Below are positions 10,001-18,139 of a stretch of DNA of 64,000 bases, piece by piece; positions within the stretch are counted from its first letter, which is position 1, and each line of letters opens with the position of its first letter. This stretch comes from Gammaproteobacteria bacterium 42_54_T18. GTDB lineage: Bacteria > Pseudomonadota > Gammaproteobacteria > Pseudomonadales > Ketobacteraceae. Both the position numbers and the translations under genes were made by a program. The stretch is taken from NCBI GenBank assembly GCA_002163245.1, contig MAAL01000054.1, positions 113,950 to 177,949 of the forward strand, read 5' to 3'. The notes below the pieces were generated by a model, which had not been told where the DNA came from, ran no database searches, and was given only the letters and a program-made list of their open reading frames with translations.

Positions 10001-12352
10001 ATGCTGATTCGATATATACTTCGCCTAAATGGTATCGCTTTATGTGTGATGCTTATTACCTCTTGTAGTGTTTTTATAGGTGGCAAGGGCGCGCGTGAGC
10101 TTAAAGCTGATGAAGAAATGGTGGTTGGATTACCAAAAGGCTATACCCAGCAACGTTTTTCTGCCTATGCAGGCCCTCACCCCAGCACAATAACTAGGCC
10201 CCGCGAAGAGTTTCCGTTTCCTATAGCGGCAGGCGAAATAGGCCCTGTTCAGCCATTGTTTTCTGGCGAACATCAGTATCCTTTCTTATGCCGTTCAGAG
10301 GAATCTCATTTAGGACAGCCGTTGGTTGATAACCAGGATAGGGTCGGGATTCCGGTGTATCGTGTTGACGACAATGGTGTAAAAACCAGTTCTCGTTTGG
10401 GTTATAGTAAGGATTGCTCGCTGCCTATGCGTATCCACTATTTTTATAATCAAGCGATAACTAACAAGTTTTATCCACTGGAAGATGCTCATAATGATAT
10501 CGCAAAGATACATGTCAACGGCAAAGAGCGTGATTTTATTGTTCGTATAGAAACGGGAACCATTAATCGTTTTATTTATGGAATAGCAACGCTCAAAGGC
10601 GAAAGTGATACCTACGATAAAGCGGACCTACGTTATTGGAATGGCGTGTTGGTGTATCAATTTAAAGGTGGTGTTGGTATTGGATTTGATCAAGGAAAAA
10701 TGAAAATTCGAAAGCTGCTGAAGTATCGCCGCGAGCAGCTAGCAAAAGGTTATGCCGTGGCGTATTCCACCGGAAATGCCACGGATAATCATTACAATGT
10801 ATGGCTGCAAGAAGATACCGCAATGCGAGTTAAGACGCAGTTTGAAACGGCGTATGGGAAACCTCGTTATACGGTTGGTATTGGTGGGTCCGGTGGAGGG
10901 CTTCAACAGTACTTGCTTGCGCAAAATAGACCTGGTTTGCTGGATGCTGCCATTCCCCAATATTCTTATCCAGATATGGTGACACAAACGGTTTACGCTT
11001 TGGACTGTGAGCCGTTGGAATACTATTTTGATATCACGGATCGCAAGAATAGATACTGGAAGCGTTGGGAAAATCGCTCAAAAATTGAGGGTTTGAGCGC
11101 AAAATCAATGGATAGTCCGCCTTACTCTATGGCATATCGTGTCTCAAAATTGGTGAATGGTTATTGGCCCAGTGCACCGGGCGGGGCTAGCGAATGTTCT
11201 CATGCTTGGAGAGGCCCTGCACAGTTAGTGCTAAATCCACGCTTTTTCTCGGATATATTTCGTTTTAAAAAGCGTGTTTATCGCAGTACGCATTGGAGCC
11301 ATTGGGAGGATGTTCGCAGCCTGTATGGGGTTAATGAACATGGTTATGCTCGCTCAACTTGGGACAATGTGGGTGTGCAATATGGATTGTTAGCGTTAAA
11401 AAATGGCGATATATCTGCCCGTTCTTTCTTGGATCTAAATAAAAAGGTAGGTGGGTGGCGGTACCCTCAACAAATGAAAAAAGCACGATTTTGGTTTGTT
11501 GATGGGCGAACCGATATGATGGATTTTTCAATTTGGAGCCACCATAACATTAACTTGCGTTGGCGTGATGATGCACCGGCTCAAAGAACCAAAGGGGATA
11601 TTAAAGCGATTGAAGCTGCATACCGGTCAGGTATGGTGTTTATGGGGAAAATTGATATACCAGTAATTGATATTCGACATTACCTTGATGACGAGTTGGA
11701 CATGCATCATAGCTTTGCCAGTTTGGCAACTCGCGACAGAATTATTGATTTTGCAGGTCATGCGAATGAACATGTTATTTGGGTTGCTCATAAAGATTAT
11801 GACCCCACGGAAAGAGCGTTTGATGTGATGGACCAATGGATGGCGGTTAAAAGGTTGAGCGTTAAACAAACATCAATAGCTATGCGAGAAGATGAAGGTG
11901 TTGAACAGCAAGAAAATCTAGCGATGAATCTAAAACCAGATGCTGTTGTTGATGCCTGTTTTGATCATGGGGGTAATGTTATTGCCTCTGGTAATTCGGT
12001 TTGGGATGGACAATGGAATAAGCGCGCACAGGGGGCGTGTACAACAACTTACCCTCCTTTCAAAAGCTCTCGACAAGTGGCGGGTGAAGATGTGAAGGGC
12101 TGGGTGCTTAAGTGTCAGTTGCAACCGGTGGAGGAGGCATTACAGAAGGGGCTTTATGGCGTAGTTGACATGTTGCCGTACCAATTGCAATTAAAGAAGC
12201 TGTTTCCTGACGGTGTCTGTGATTATTCAAAGCAGGGGATTGGTGTTCCAAAACATATTTTTGATATTCCGCCAAAATTTTCTTCGAAAGGTTTAACGGT
12301 TAATCCAGATCAGAAAGTTGATCTAGCCAAGGTTTCTTCCGTAAATAATTAG
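10001..12352 (+). CDS. Large lipoprotein of alpha/beta hydrolase type (DUF6351-like)
   Basis: The N-terminus is a lipoprotein signal with the lipobox ITSC, anchoring Cys about residue 22. In the 783-residue protein, the motif GIGGSGGG near residue 296 resembles an alpha/beta hydrolase nucleophile elbow. It is followed by a long region rich in aromatic residues and cysteines that may form disulfides. Length and layout resemble the DUF6351 family of secreted hydrolases, which is the best guess; I cannot confirm it by search. It probably acts at the outer membrane or periplasm on an ester. GAGGG precedes the ATG very closely. Its 3' end overlaps the convergent GGDEF-EAL gene by 53 bases, so both proteins share their terminal DNA. 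Confidence 0.6.
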   Translation: MLIRYILRLNGIALCVMLITSCSVFIGGKGARELKADEEMVVGLPKGYTQQRFSAYAGPHPSTITRPREEFPFPIAAGEIGPVQPLFSGEHQYPFLCRSEESHLGQPLVDNQDRVGIPVYRVDDNGVKTSSRLGYSKDCSLPMRIHYFYNQAITNKFYPLEDAHNDIAKIHVNGKERDFIVRIETGTINRFIYGIATLKGESDTYDKADLRYWNGVLVYQFKGGVGIGFDQGKMKIRKLLKYRREQLAKGYAVAYSTGNATDNHYNVWLQEDTAMRVKTQFETAYGKPRYTVGIGGSGGGLQQYLLAQNRPGLLDAAIPQYSYPDMVTQTVYALDCEPLEYYFDITDRKNRYWKRWENRSKIEGLSAKSMDSPPYSMAYRVSKLVNGYWPSAPGGASECSHAWRGPAQLVLNPRFFSDIFRFKKRVYRSTHWSHWEDVRSLYGVNEHGYARSTWDNVGVQYGLLALKNGDISARSFLDLNKKVGGWRYPQQMKKARFWFVDGRTDMMDFSIWSHHNINLRWRDDAPAQRTKGDIKAIEAAYRSGMVFMGKIDIPVIDIRHYLDDELDMHHSFASLATRDRIIDFAGHANEHVIWVAHKDYDPTERAFDVMDQWMAVKRLSVKQTSIAMREDEGVEQQENLAMNLKPDAVVDACFDHGGNVIASGNSVWDGQWNKRAQGACTTTYPPFKSSRQVAGEDVKGWVLKCQLQPVEEALQKGLYGVVDMLPYQLQLKKLFPDGVCDYSKQGIGVPKHIFDIPPKFSSKGLTVNPDQKVDLAKVSSVNN

Positions 12353-14471
12353 CAAAACTATCCGGGTCCAATGCAGGGCTAAAGTAGAAACCTTGAATTA
12401 AATCGCAATGGTGTTTCATTAGGAAGCGCAATTCTTCTTCGAGTTCCACACCCTCAGCTACTACCTCTAAATTTAGGTGACGGCATAAGTCTATGATGGT
12501 GTGAACAATTGCACCGGATTGAGCATTTTTTACAGAGTCGGTGATAAAACAGCGGTCAATTTTTAGTGTTGTAAATGGAAATCGTGTTAAGTAACTAAGA
12601 GACGAATAACCTGTACCAAAGTCATCTAAAGCGACTTTTACCCCCAGTGAACGTAAGCCTTCCAAAGTTCTTAATGTGCGGTGGGAGTCTTCTAGCAACA
12701 CTCCTTCGGTAATTTCAACTTCTAACTGCGAGGCAATAAGCCCTGTATTATCTAGGGCGCTACGTACTTTCTCTACAAGGCCGGGGGTTTTTAGCTGAAT
12801 GGCAGAAAGGTTTATTGCAGTACGAATTGGCCCGATACCCATATCGTTCCAATGTTTGGTTTTTTGACAAGCTTCTTCTATTAACCAATCCCCTAATTCA
12901 TTAATCAAACCAATTTCTTCTGCCATGGGAATAAATTGGCCGGGAGATATCATGCCACGTTTTGGGTGAGTCCAGCGTACCAGTGCTTCTGCTGAGGTGA
13001 CTTCTGCTGTTGCTAGGTTAATCTTAGGTTGGTAATGTAATTCTAAGTCGCCATTATGAATGGCATGGCGCAAATCATTTTCAATGGATAGTCGTTCTTT
13101 GGACTTTGCATCAATTTCACTAGAATAAAAACGAAAGTTGTTTCGCCCTTGGGATTTTGCAAATCGCATCGCCGCGTCAGCATTTCTTACGAGTGTTTCA
13201 CTGTCTTGACCATTTACTGGGTAAAGTGCAACGCCTACACTAGCAGTGAGTACAACGGATTGGGTGTTGTATTGCATGGGTGTTGAAAGGCGCTTCAATA
13301 ACCGTTGGATTACTGCAATAACGTCATCTAACCGACTGAAATTGTTCAGAACAACGACAAACTGGTCTCCTTCTAGTCTTGCTAATACGTCATCAGATTT
13401 TTCGTTAACGGTGTAGGGGTCAATAGCGGCTTGGTTAAGCTTGATACAGGCTGGATTGTTCATTGCCTCTAAAAAGCGTTGAGAAATTACAGCTAGTAGT
13501 TTATCGCCAGCATCGTGTCCGAGAGAGTTATTGATACGGGTAAATAAATCCAAATCTAGTAAAATGACGGCACAACAAGCCCCATTTTTCCTAGCTTGTT
13601 TTACCGAATATTCTAAGTGTGTTTTAAAAAAAGTTCGGTTGGGTAATGATGTTAGCGTGTCGTAATAGGCGAGTTGTAAAATTTGATCTTTACTTGAGGT
13701 TTCTTCTGTTATGTCATGTAAAGTGCCTGATACGCGAACATGTCCATTTTCCAGGTAGGTAATTTCAGCTTCTTGACGGACACGAATGGGGTGCTCTTCT
13801 GAAGGGTACATCGTATGTTCAAGTACAAAGGACGTTTCATTGTCTTTAAGCACTTGTTGGTAAAGCGCTTTTACGCGATCCTTCTCTTCGTCTCTAAATA
13901 ATCCAACCATTTCGGTTACCGCGGTTGGATGATCTTCGGCAAAGCCCAATATACGGTTAAATTCTTTTGAAACTCGTAATGCTTTCTTTTGTCCATTCCA
14001 ATCCCAGCTACCGAGCTTTGCAATACGTTCCGCATTGTTAAGGCGAGCCTCTCTTTGCTCTAAGGTTTTGAGTACACGACTGGTACGTAAAATATAACGT
14101 GTGCGTTGCTCTAATATAAAGTGATTGAGCGGTTTGATAATAAAGTCAGTCGCACCGGCTTCAAATGCACGAGCAATAGACTCTTCATCATCTAAACCAG
14201 TCATTATCATAATGGGTAAGGTTTCATTTTGGGGTTGGGCACGCAGTGCTTCACAAACCTGGAAACCATCTATTTCAGGCATAACTAGGTCTAATAGTAC
14301 TAGATCGGGTTTGTGAGTTTTAAAGACATCTAATGCTTGTTTGCCATTTTTAGCTTCAATGATATTAAAGCCGGCGTCTGCTAGCGTATCGGATGCGACA
14401 AAGCGTATTGCATCATCATCATCAACAACAAGTATTAGGAAATCTTCATTTATTAGGTTATCAGCAGGCAC
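12300..14471 (-). CDS. Response regulator with PAS, degenerate GGDEF and intact EAL domains
   Basis: The order is a receiver domain (residues 12-130, acidic VVDDDD at the N-terminus, phospho-acceptor Asp 61 in LLDLVMPEIDG), a PAS domain (about 150-260), GGDEF (about 270-450) and EAL (about 465-710). The GGDEF signature reads EGDQF near residue 367, so diguanylate cyclase activity is doubtful. The EAL part keeps SAEALVRW, NLSAIQL, VEITEG, DDFGTGYSS and VVAEGVE, so cyclic-di-GMP phosphodiesterase activity is expected, probably controlled by phosphorylation and by whatever binds the PAS and the GGDEF remnant. No kinase partner is adjacent. The 3' end overlaps the convergent lipoprotein gene by 53 bases. 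Confidence 0.9.
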   Translation of the reverse strand: MPADNLINEDFLILVVDDDDAIRFVASDTLADAGFNIIEAKNGKQALDVFKTHKPDLVLLDLVMPEIDGFQVCEALRAQPQNETLPIMIMTGLDDEESIARAFEAGATDFIIKPLNHFILEQRTRYILRTSRVLKTLEQREARLNNAERIAKLGSWDWNGQKKALRVSKEFNRILGFAEDHPTAVTEMVGLFRDEEKDRVKALYQQVLKDNETSFVLEHTMYPSEEHPIRVRQEAEITYLENGHVRVSGTLHDITEETSSKDQILQLAYYDTLTSLPNRTFFKTHLEYSVKQARKNGACCAVILLDLDLFTRINNSLGHDAGDKLLAVISQRFLEAMNNPACIKLNQAAIDPYTVNEKSDDVLARLEGDQFVVVLNNFSRLDDVIAVIQRLLKRLSTPMQYNTQSVVLTASVGVALYPVNGQDSETLVRNADAAMRFAKSQGRNNFRFYSSEIDAKSKERLSIENDLRHAIHNGDLELHYQPKINLATAEVTSAEALVRWTHPKRGMISPGQFIPMAEEIGLINELGDWLIEEACQKTKHWNDMGIGPIRTAINLSAIQLKTPGLVEKVRSALDNTGLIASQLEVEITEGVLLEDSHRTLRTLEGLRSLGVKVALDDFGTGYSSLSYLTRFPFTTLKIDRCFITDSVKNAQSGAIVHTIIDLCRHLNLEVVAEGVELEEELRFLMKHHCDLIQGFYFSPALDPDSFANYLRKKPWLDQLSDLD

Positions 14472-14618
14472 GGGTGTCCGAATCAGTTTTAGAGGAATGA
14501 GAGTACATTAGCTAAGTTTAGCCAGCCCTGAGACGATTGGTAGTATCCGAAAGTAATAATCGGTTACGTGACGTAAGTGGTTATATTAGATGGGCTTTTT
14601 ATAGTTTAGTGTTTGCTT

Positions 14619-17012
14619 TCATGTATCTTTGACTATGGGATTGAGTATAGTGCTACTTGAGGCTGGTATTGCGGACGAGGGAGCAAGAAAGATCTTGTGA
14701 TCAAACCTGACTAGAAGGTAAGGGAGTAGTAAAAAATCGAAAATAATGGCACTTGATACCATCGCTGTAATCATTTGGGCTGTGTGTTGGTTAGGGATGA
14801 AGGATGCAAAATTTAAGATACTAAAGCCAGTAGTAAGTACCAGCGTTGTTAATAGTAACGCCGGCCCCGTCTCGATGAGCGTTGTTTTAATGCTTTGGCG
14901 CGGTGAAATGCCTTGTTTACGCAAGTGCTGATAATCGCTAAGTATATGAATTGTATCATCCACAACAATACCTAATGCAATACTTATAGAACCAGCAATA
15001 GCGAAGTTAATCTTCCCTGAAAGCCAACCGACGGCTCCTAGACATACAAGGGCAGGCAGGGCGTTAGGGATAATGCTGAGAAGTGCAAGTCGAGCGTTTT
15101 TAAAGACTAATCCGATGATGAGGGTAATGATTGACATCGTGAGCACTGCTCCCATCAGCATCTTTGATGTTAGGCTCCAGCCAACATTTGCGAATAAAAT
15201 GGCTTGACCACTCACTGTTACTTTTATTGTTGGATCGTTAAGCTGAAACCAGTCTTCTATTTTTTGTTGAATAATCAAAACATCTCGGTTTAATATTTCT
15301 GGGATACCAATGGATATTAGGATATTAGGTGAAGTAGTTTTGATGTTTGCTTGTTTGATACCCAAAAGTGATAGGGAGTTTTTGTCGCTGGCCATTTCGT
15401 ATAAGTTGAATAGCTCTACGATTTGCCCTGGATCTTTGGGTAACTGTTGCCAACGAAAATCATTATCGTGAAGGTTTCGATAAATGTTGATTAACGTTGA
15501 TAAGTAGCTGGTGTGGATACTCGCCCATGTTTGTTGATTTAACCATTGATGAAACTTGTCAATGGTAGCTACTGTGCCAGAAGAGTATATAGATTCTTGA
15601 TTTTCTAACGTGAGCAGTATAGCTAATCCTTGGTGCGTATTAAATGCATTTTCAAATTGTGTTGTTGCTTGATGTATCGGTGTGGATTTAGAAAAATACG
15701 TTAATGAATCGTTGTGAAAGGTGTTCTTAAATAAACCAAAACATAGAAAAATCGCAAATAAAGATACTATCATGATTGGCCAGTGGTGTTTTTGTTGTTG
15801 CCAGCTTGGACTATTAGCAATTAGTGCATTGAGTATTTCTAGCGGCTTTTTATCTTGGTTTGATTGTATCGAAGGTTGGTTTTTTGATTTTTGTTTAGGT
15901 GATAGTATTTCGACAATAGTGGGAAGCAAAAATAGTGTGACGAATAGAGCCAATGCTACACCTGTTGCTGCGATACAGCCAAATATCGAAAAGGTAGGAG
16001 ACCCCGCTAAAGTCAAACTCAGAAAACCTATACAGGTAGTCAGGGTGGTGAGGCATAAGGGGAGTAGTTTTTGTTTTATGGCGTCATGAATGTCGTGTTT
16101 TTTTCCGAGCCGTATTTGTGATTGATAACACATAAGGACGTGAATCACGTCGGCTAGGGAAATAATAAAGACAATGCCAAATGCAAGAACAGAAGTCTGG
16201 TTTATATGGATTGACATTAATCCTGCTAACTCTAGCGTTAATGTCAATGAAATCAGAATGGTTATTATGCCGGCGAGAATAAGTTTAATCGAACCAATAA
16301 ATAAGTAGAGTAAAGCGATTCCTGAAAATAGTATGATGGGGAATAGATATACACCGTCGTATATAAGTGCTTCGTTTAGCGCGGCCTTTACTGCTATGGG
16401 GCCCCAAGGTCTAATTTGAAATATTTTAGATGTTTGTAGGTCACTGGATATTTGATGAAGTAGCGATTTGTAAGGTGATTGTGATCCAGGTGTGTCAATG
16501 AAATTTACTTCTATCACCGTGTTCAATAAATCAGAAGACAACCAAAAGCTGGAACCTCTTAGATTATCGGAGATTTGGCTAAATATAGCAGAGATATCTT
16601 CACTGTTATCGCTTTGCAAGTATTGTTGCAAAGATAAAGTCCTTTGTTCACCATTTGAAAATGATGTTACGGTAGCATCTAAAATTGAAGACACCTCTTT
16701 TACTTTTGGGGTGTTTTTAATGTCAACTAGTAGTTTTGAAAGACTGTTTAGTGTATCTCTATTTAGTAATGTTGAGCTGGTTTCGGTAAGTTTTATCGCT
16801 AGTAGTAATGTGTTTTCATTACCAAAATTCGATTTCAAATATTGATAATCTGTTAGTGATTTTTCGTTTTTTTGAAAGTAATCTTCGATATCACTATGGT
16901 ATTTTATGTTAAGAATATAAGGTAAAGATAAAATAAGGAAAGATAGAGTTGATATTATAATTAGTGTTTTTTTGATTTTTAATAATATATTTTTTATTAT
17001 AATATTTTTCAT
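14619..17012 (-). CDS. MMPL/RND-superfamily lipid exporter
   Basis: The 797-residue protein has two homologous halves. Each has one N-terminal helix, a large periplasmic loop (about residues 40-225 and 430-630) and a bundle of five helices, twelve in total. The conserved transmembrane acids appear as ISLADVIHVLM in the first half and VVDDTIHILSDY in the second; these are proton-relay positions in MMPL/SSD-type transporters. This family exports lipids and polyketides (mycobacterial MmpL7/MmpL8, aryl-polyene and hopanoid transporters). It is divergent from the thioesterase gene with only 99 bases between them and opens the biosynthetic cluster, so its cargo is probably the product of the FAAL-PKS line. 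Confidence 0.88.
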   Translation of the reverse strand: MKNIIIKNILLKIKKTLIIISTLSFLILSLPYILNIKYHSDIEDYFQKNEKSLTDYQYLKSNFGNENTLLLAIKLTETSSTLLNRDTLNSLSKLLVDIKNTPKVKEVSSILDATVTSFSNGEQRTLSLQQYLQSDNSEDISAIFSQISDNLRGSSFWLSSDLLNTVIEVNFIDTPGSQSPYKSLLHQISSDLQTSKIFQIRPWGPIAVKAALNEALIYDGVYLFPIILFSGIALLYLFIGSIKLILAGIITILISLTLTLELAGLMSIHINQTSVLAFGIVFIISLADVIHVLMCYQSQIRLGKKHDIHDAIKQKLLPLCLTTLTTCIGFLSLTLAGSPTFSIFGCIAATGVALALFVTLFLLPTIVEILSPKQKSKNQPSIQSNQDKKPLEILNALIANSPSWQQQKHHWPIMIVSLFAIFLCFGLFKNTFHNDSLTYFSKSTPIHQATTQFENAFNTHQGLAILLTLENQESIYSSGTVATIDKFHQWLNQQTWASIHTSYLSTLINIYRNLHDNDFRWQQLPKDPGQIVELFNLYEMASDKNSLSLLGIKQANIKTTSPNILISIGIPEILNRDVLIIQQKIEDWFQLNDPTIKVTVSGQAILFANVGWSLTSKMLMGAVLTMSIITLIIGLVFKNARLALLSIIPNALPALVCLGAVGWLSGKINFAIAGSISIALGIVVDDTIHILSDYQHLRKQGISPRQSIKTTLIETGPALLLTTLVLTTGFSILNFASFIPNQHTAQMITAMVSSAIIFDFLLLPYLLVRFDHKIFLAPSSAIPASSSTILNPIVKDT

Positions 17013-17111
17013 GAATATAGCAGCCGATAGTGAGATTTTATTGTTTTAATCACTATTAATAGGTTTTTAACAAACAAATATTTTGCCGTAAATTTACTCA
17101 GGGTATCATTA

Positions 17112-17861
17112 ATGAAATTTAATACCAATAAGTCGATGGTCAATTATCAAGATAATGATGGTGCGAAAATTCGTCTAATTTGTTTTGCTAATGCCGGTGG
17201 CGGGCCATCAATGTTTCGACAGTGGCATTCATTTTTAAACGATGATGTTGATGTATGGGCTGCGGCATACCCAGGTAGAGATACACTAAGTGGCGAATTA
17301 TTCGCCAAAACAATGTCAGGGCTAATCTCCTACTATATTAGTGATTTATCGATTTTTTCTGGGGCTAAAATTGTATTTTATGGTCATAGCTTTGGAGCAT
17401 TAGTTGCGTATATGTTGGCAATGAAACTGAGGGATTTGGGGTTCTTGATAGACGTTCTTTGTGTGGGTGCTAGACGTTCTCCGATGATGCCTCCTCGAGA
17501 AAAGTTGAAATTCTATAGTGATAAAAAATTGATAGATCAACTTTCAACCTTTGGCGGTATTCCAGATATCCTATTGGAAGATGATGATATGCTTAATTAT
17601 TTTCTTCCTCATATTCGCAATGATTTGGAACTCAATGAAGAAACCGTTTCGTTATCGAATGCGAAATTGGATATGCCAATTGTTGCATTTTCTTCACCTG
17701 CCGATTTATTGGTATTACCAAAAGAAATTCGTGCTTGGGGGGAATGTACTCATGCGTCTTTTGAAAATATTAGTCTTTCAGGGGGACATTTTTTTATAAA
17801 AAACAATGAGAGAGTGTTTTTTGATCAAATGAATAAGATTCTAGAAAAATCAACATCTTAA
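17112..17861 (+). CDS. Type II thioesterase of PKS/NRPS clusters (GrsT/TesA-like)
   Basis: The 249-residue alpha/beta hydrolase has the family's N-terminal FANAGGGPSMFRQW segment, a GHSFGALVAYML elbow with nucleophile Ser about 96, the SSPADLLV acid motif and the final GGHFFI histidine. Type II thioesterases free carrier proteins that bear wrong or stalled acyl groups and so keep the assembly line running. Mycobacterial TesA plays a similar part for lipid PKSs. It is the first plus-strand gene of the cluster. The 278-base gap to the FAAL gene holds a hairpin and may contain a separate promoter for the synthases. Confidence 0.9.
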   Translation: MKFNTNKSMVNYQDNDGAKIRLICFANAGGGPSMFRQWHSFLNDDVDVWAAAYPGRDTLSGELFAKTMSGLISYYISDLSIFSGAKIVFYGHSFGALVAYMLAMKLRDLGFLIDVLCVGARRSPMMPPREKLKFYSDKKLIDQLSTFGGIPDILLEDDDMLNYFLPHIRNDLELNEETVSLSNAKLDMPIVAFSSPADLLVLPKEIRAWGECTHASFENISLSGGHFFIKNNERVFFDQMNKILEKSTS

Positions 17862-17911
17862 GTAACATTATGGAACGAGAGTATTATATTTTTTGAGCAA
17901 ATAACGCTCTG

Positions 17912-17943
17912 TTTGTAAACGAAAGGCTCCCTTTTGTTACAAA
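17912..17943 (+). promoter_or_regulatory. Imperfect hairpin in the leader before the FAAL gene
   Basis: TTTGTAAACGAAAGG (17912-17926) pairs with CCTTTTGTTACAAA (17930-17943) apart from one bulge and one mismatch, around a CTC loop. No T-run follows. It may end thioesterase transcription weakly or act as a leader element for the long synthase operon. The rest of the 278-base gap is very AT-rich with no further clear signal. Confidence 0.35.
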
Positions 17944-18139
17944 ACCTTAGTCTAAAAAATACAAGTGTTTACTATTTTTGCCCCTTATACTTTTTAAAAC
18001 CCCAACAAAAATGCCAATAAAAACAATAAAGAAAAAAGGGATTTTGAAGCAGTGCTCTTTATTCGTTTTCTTTGCGATCTGAATTCGTGGTGTTTTTACA
18101 GGATTATTTCTGTTTTAAAAATACTGTGTGGAGATTTTG

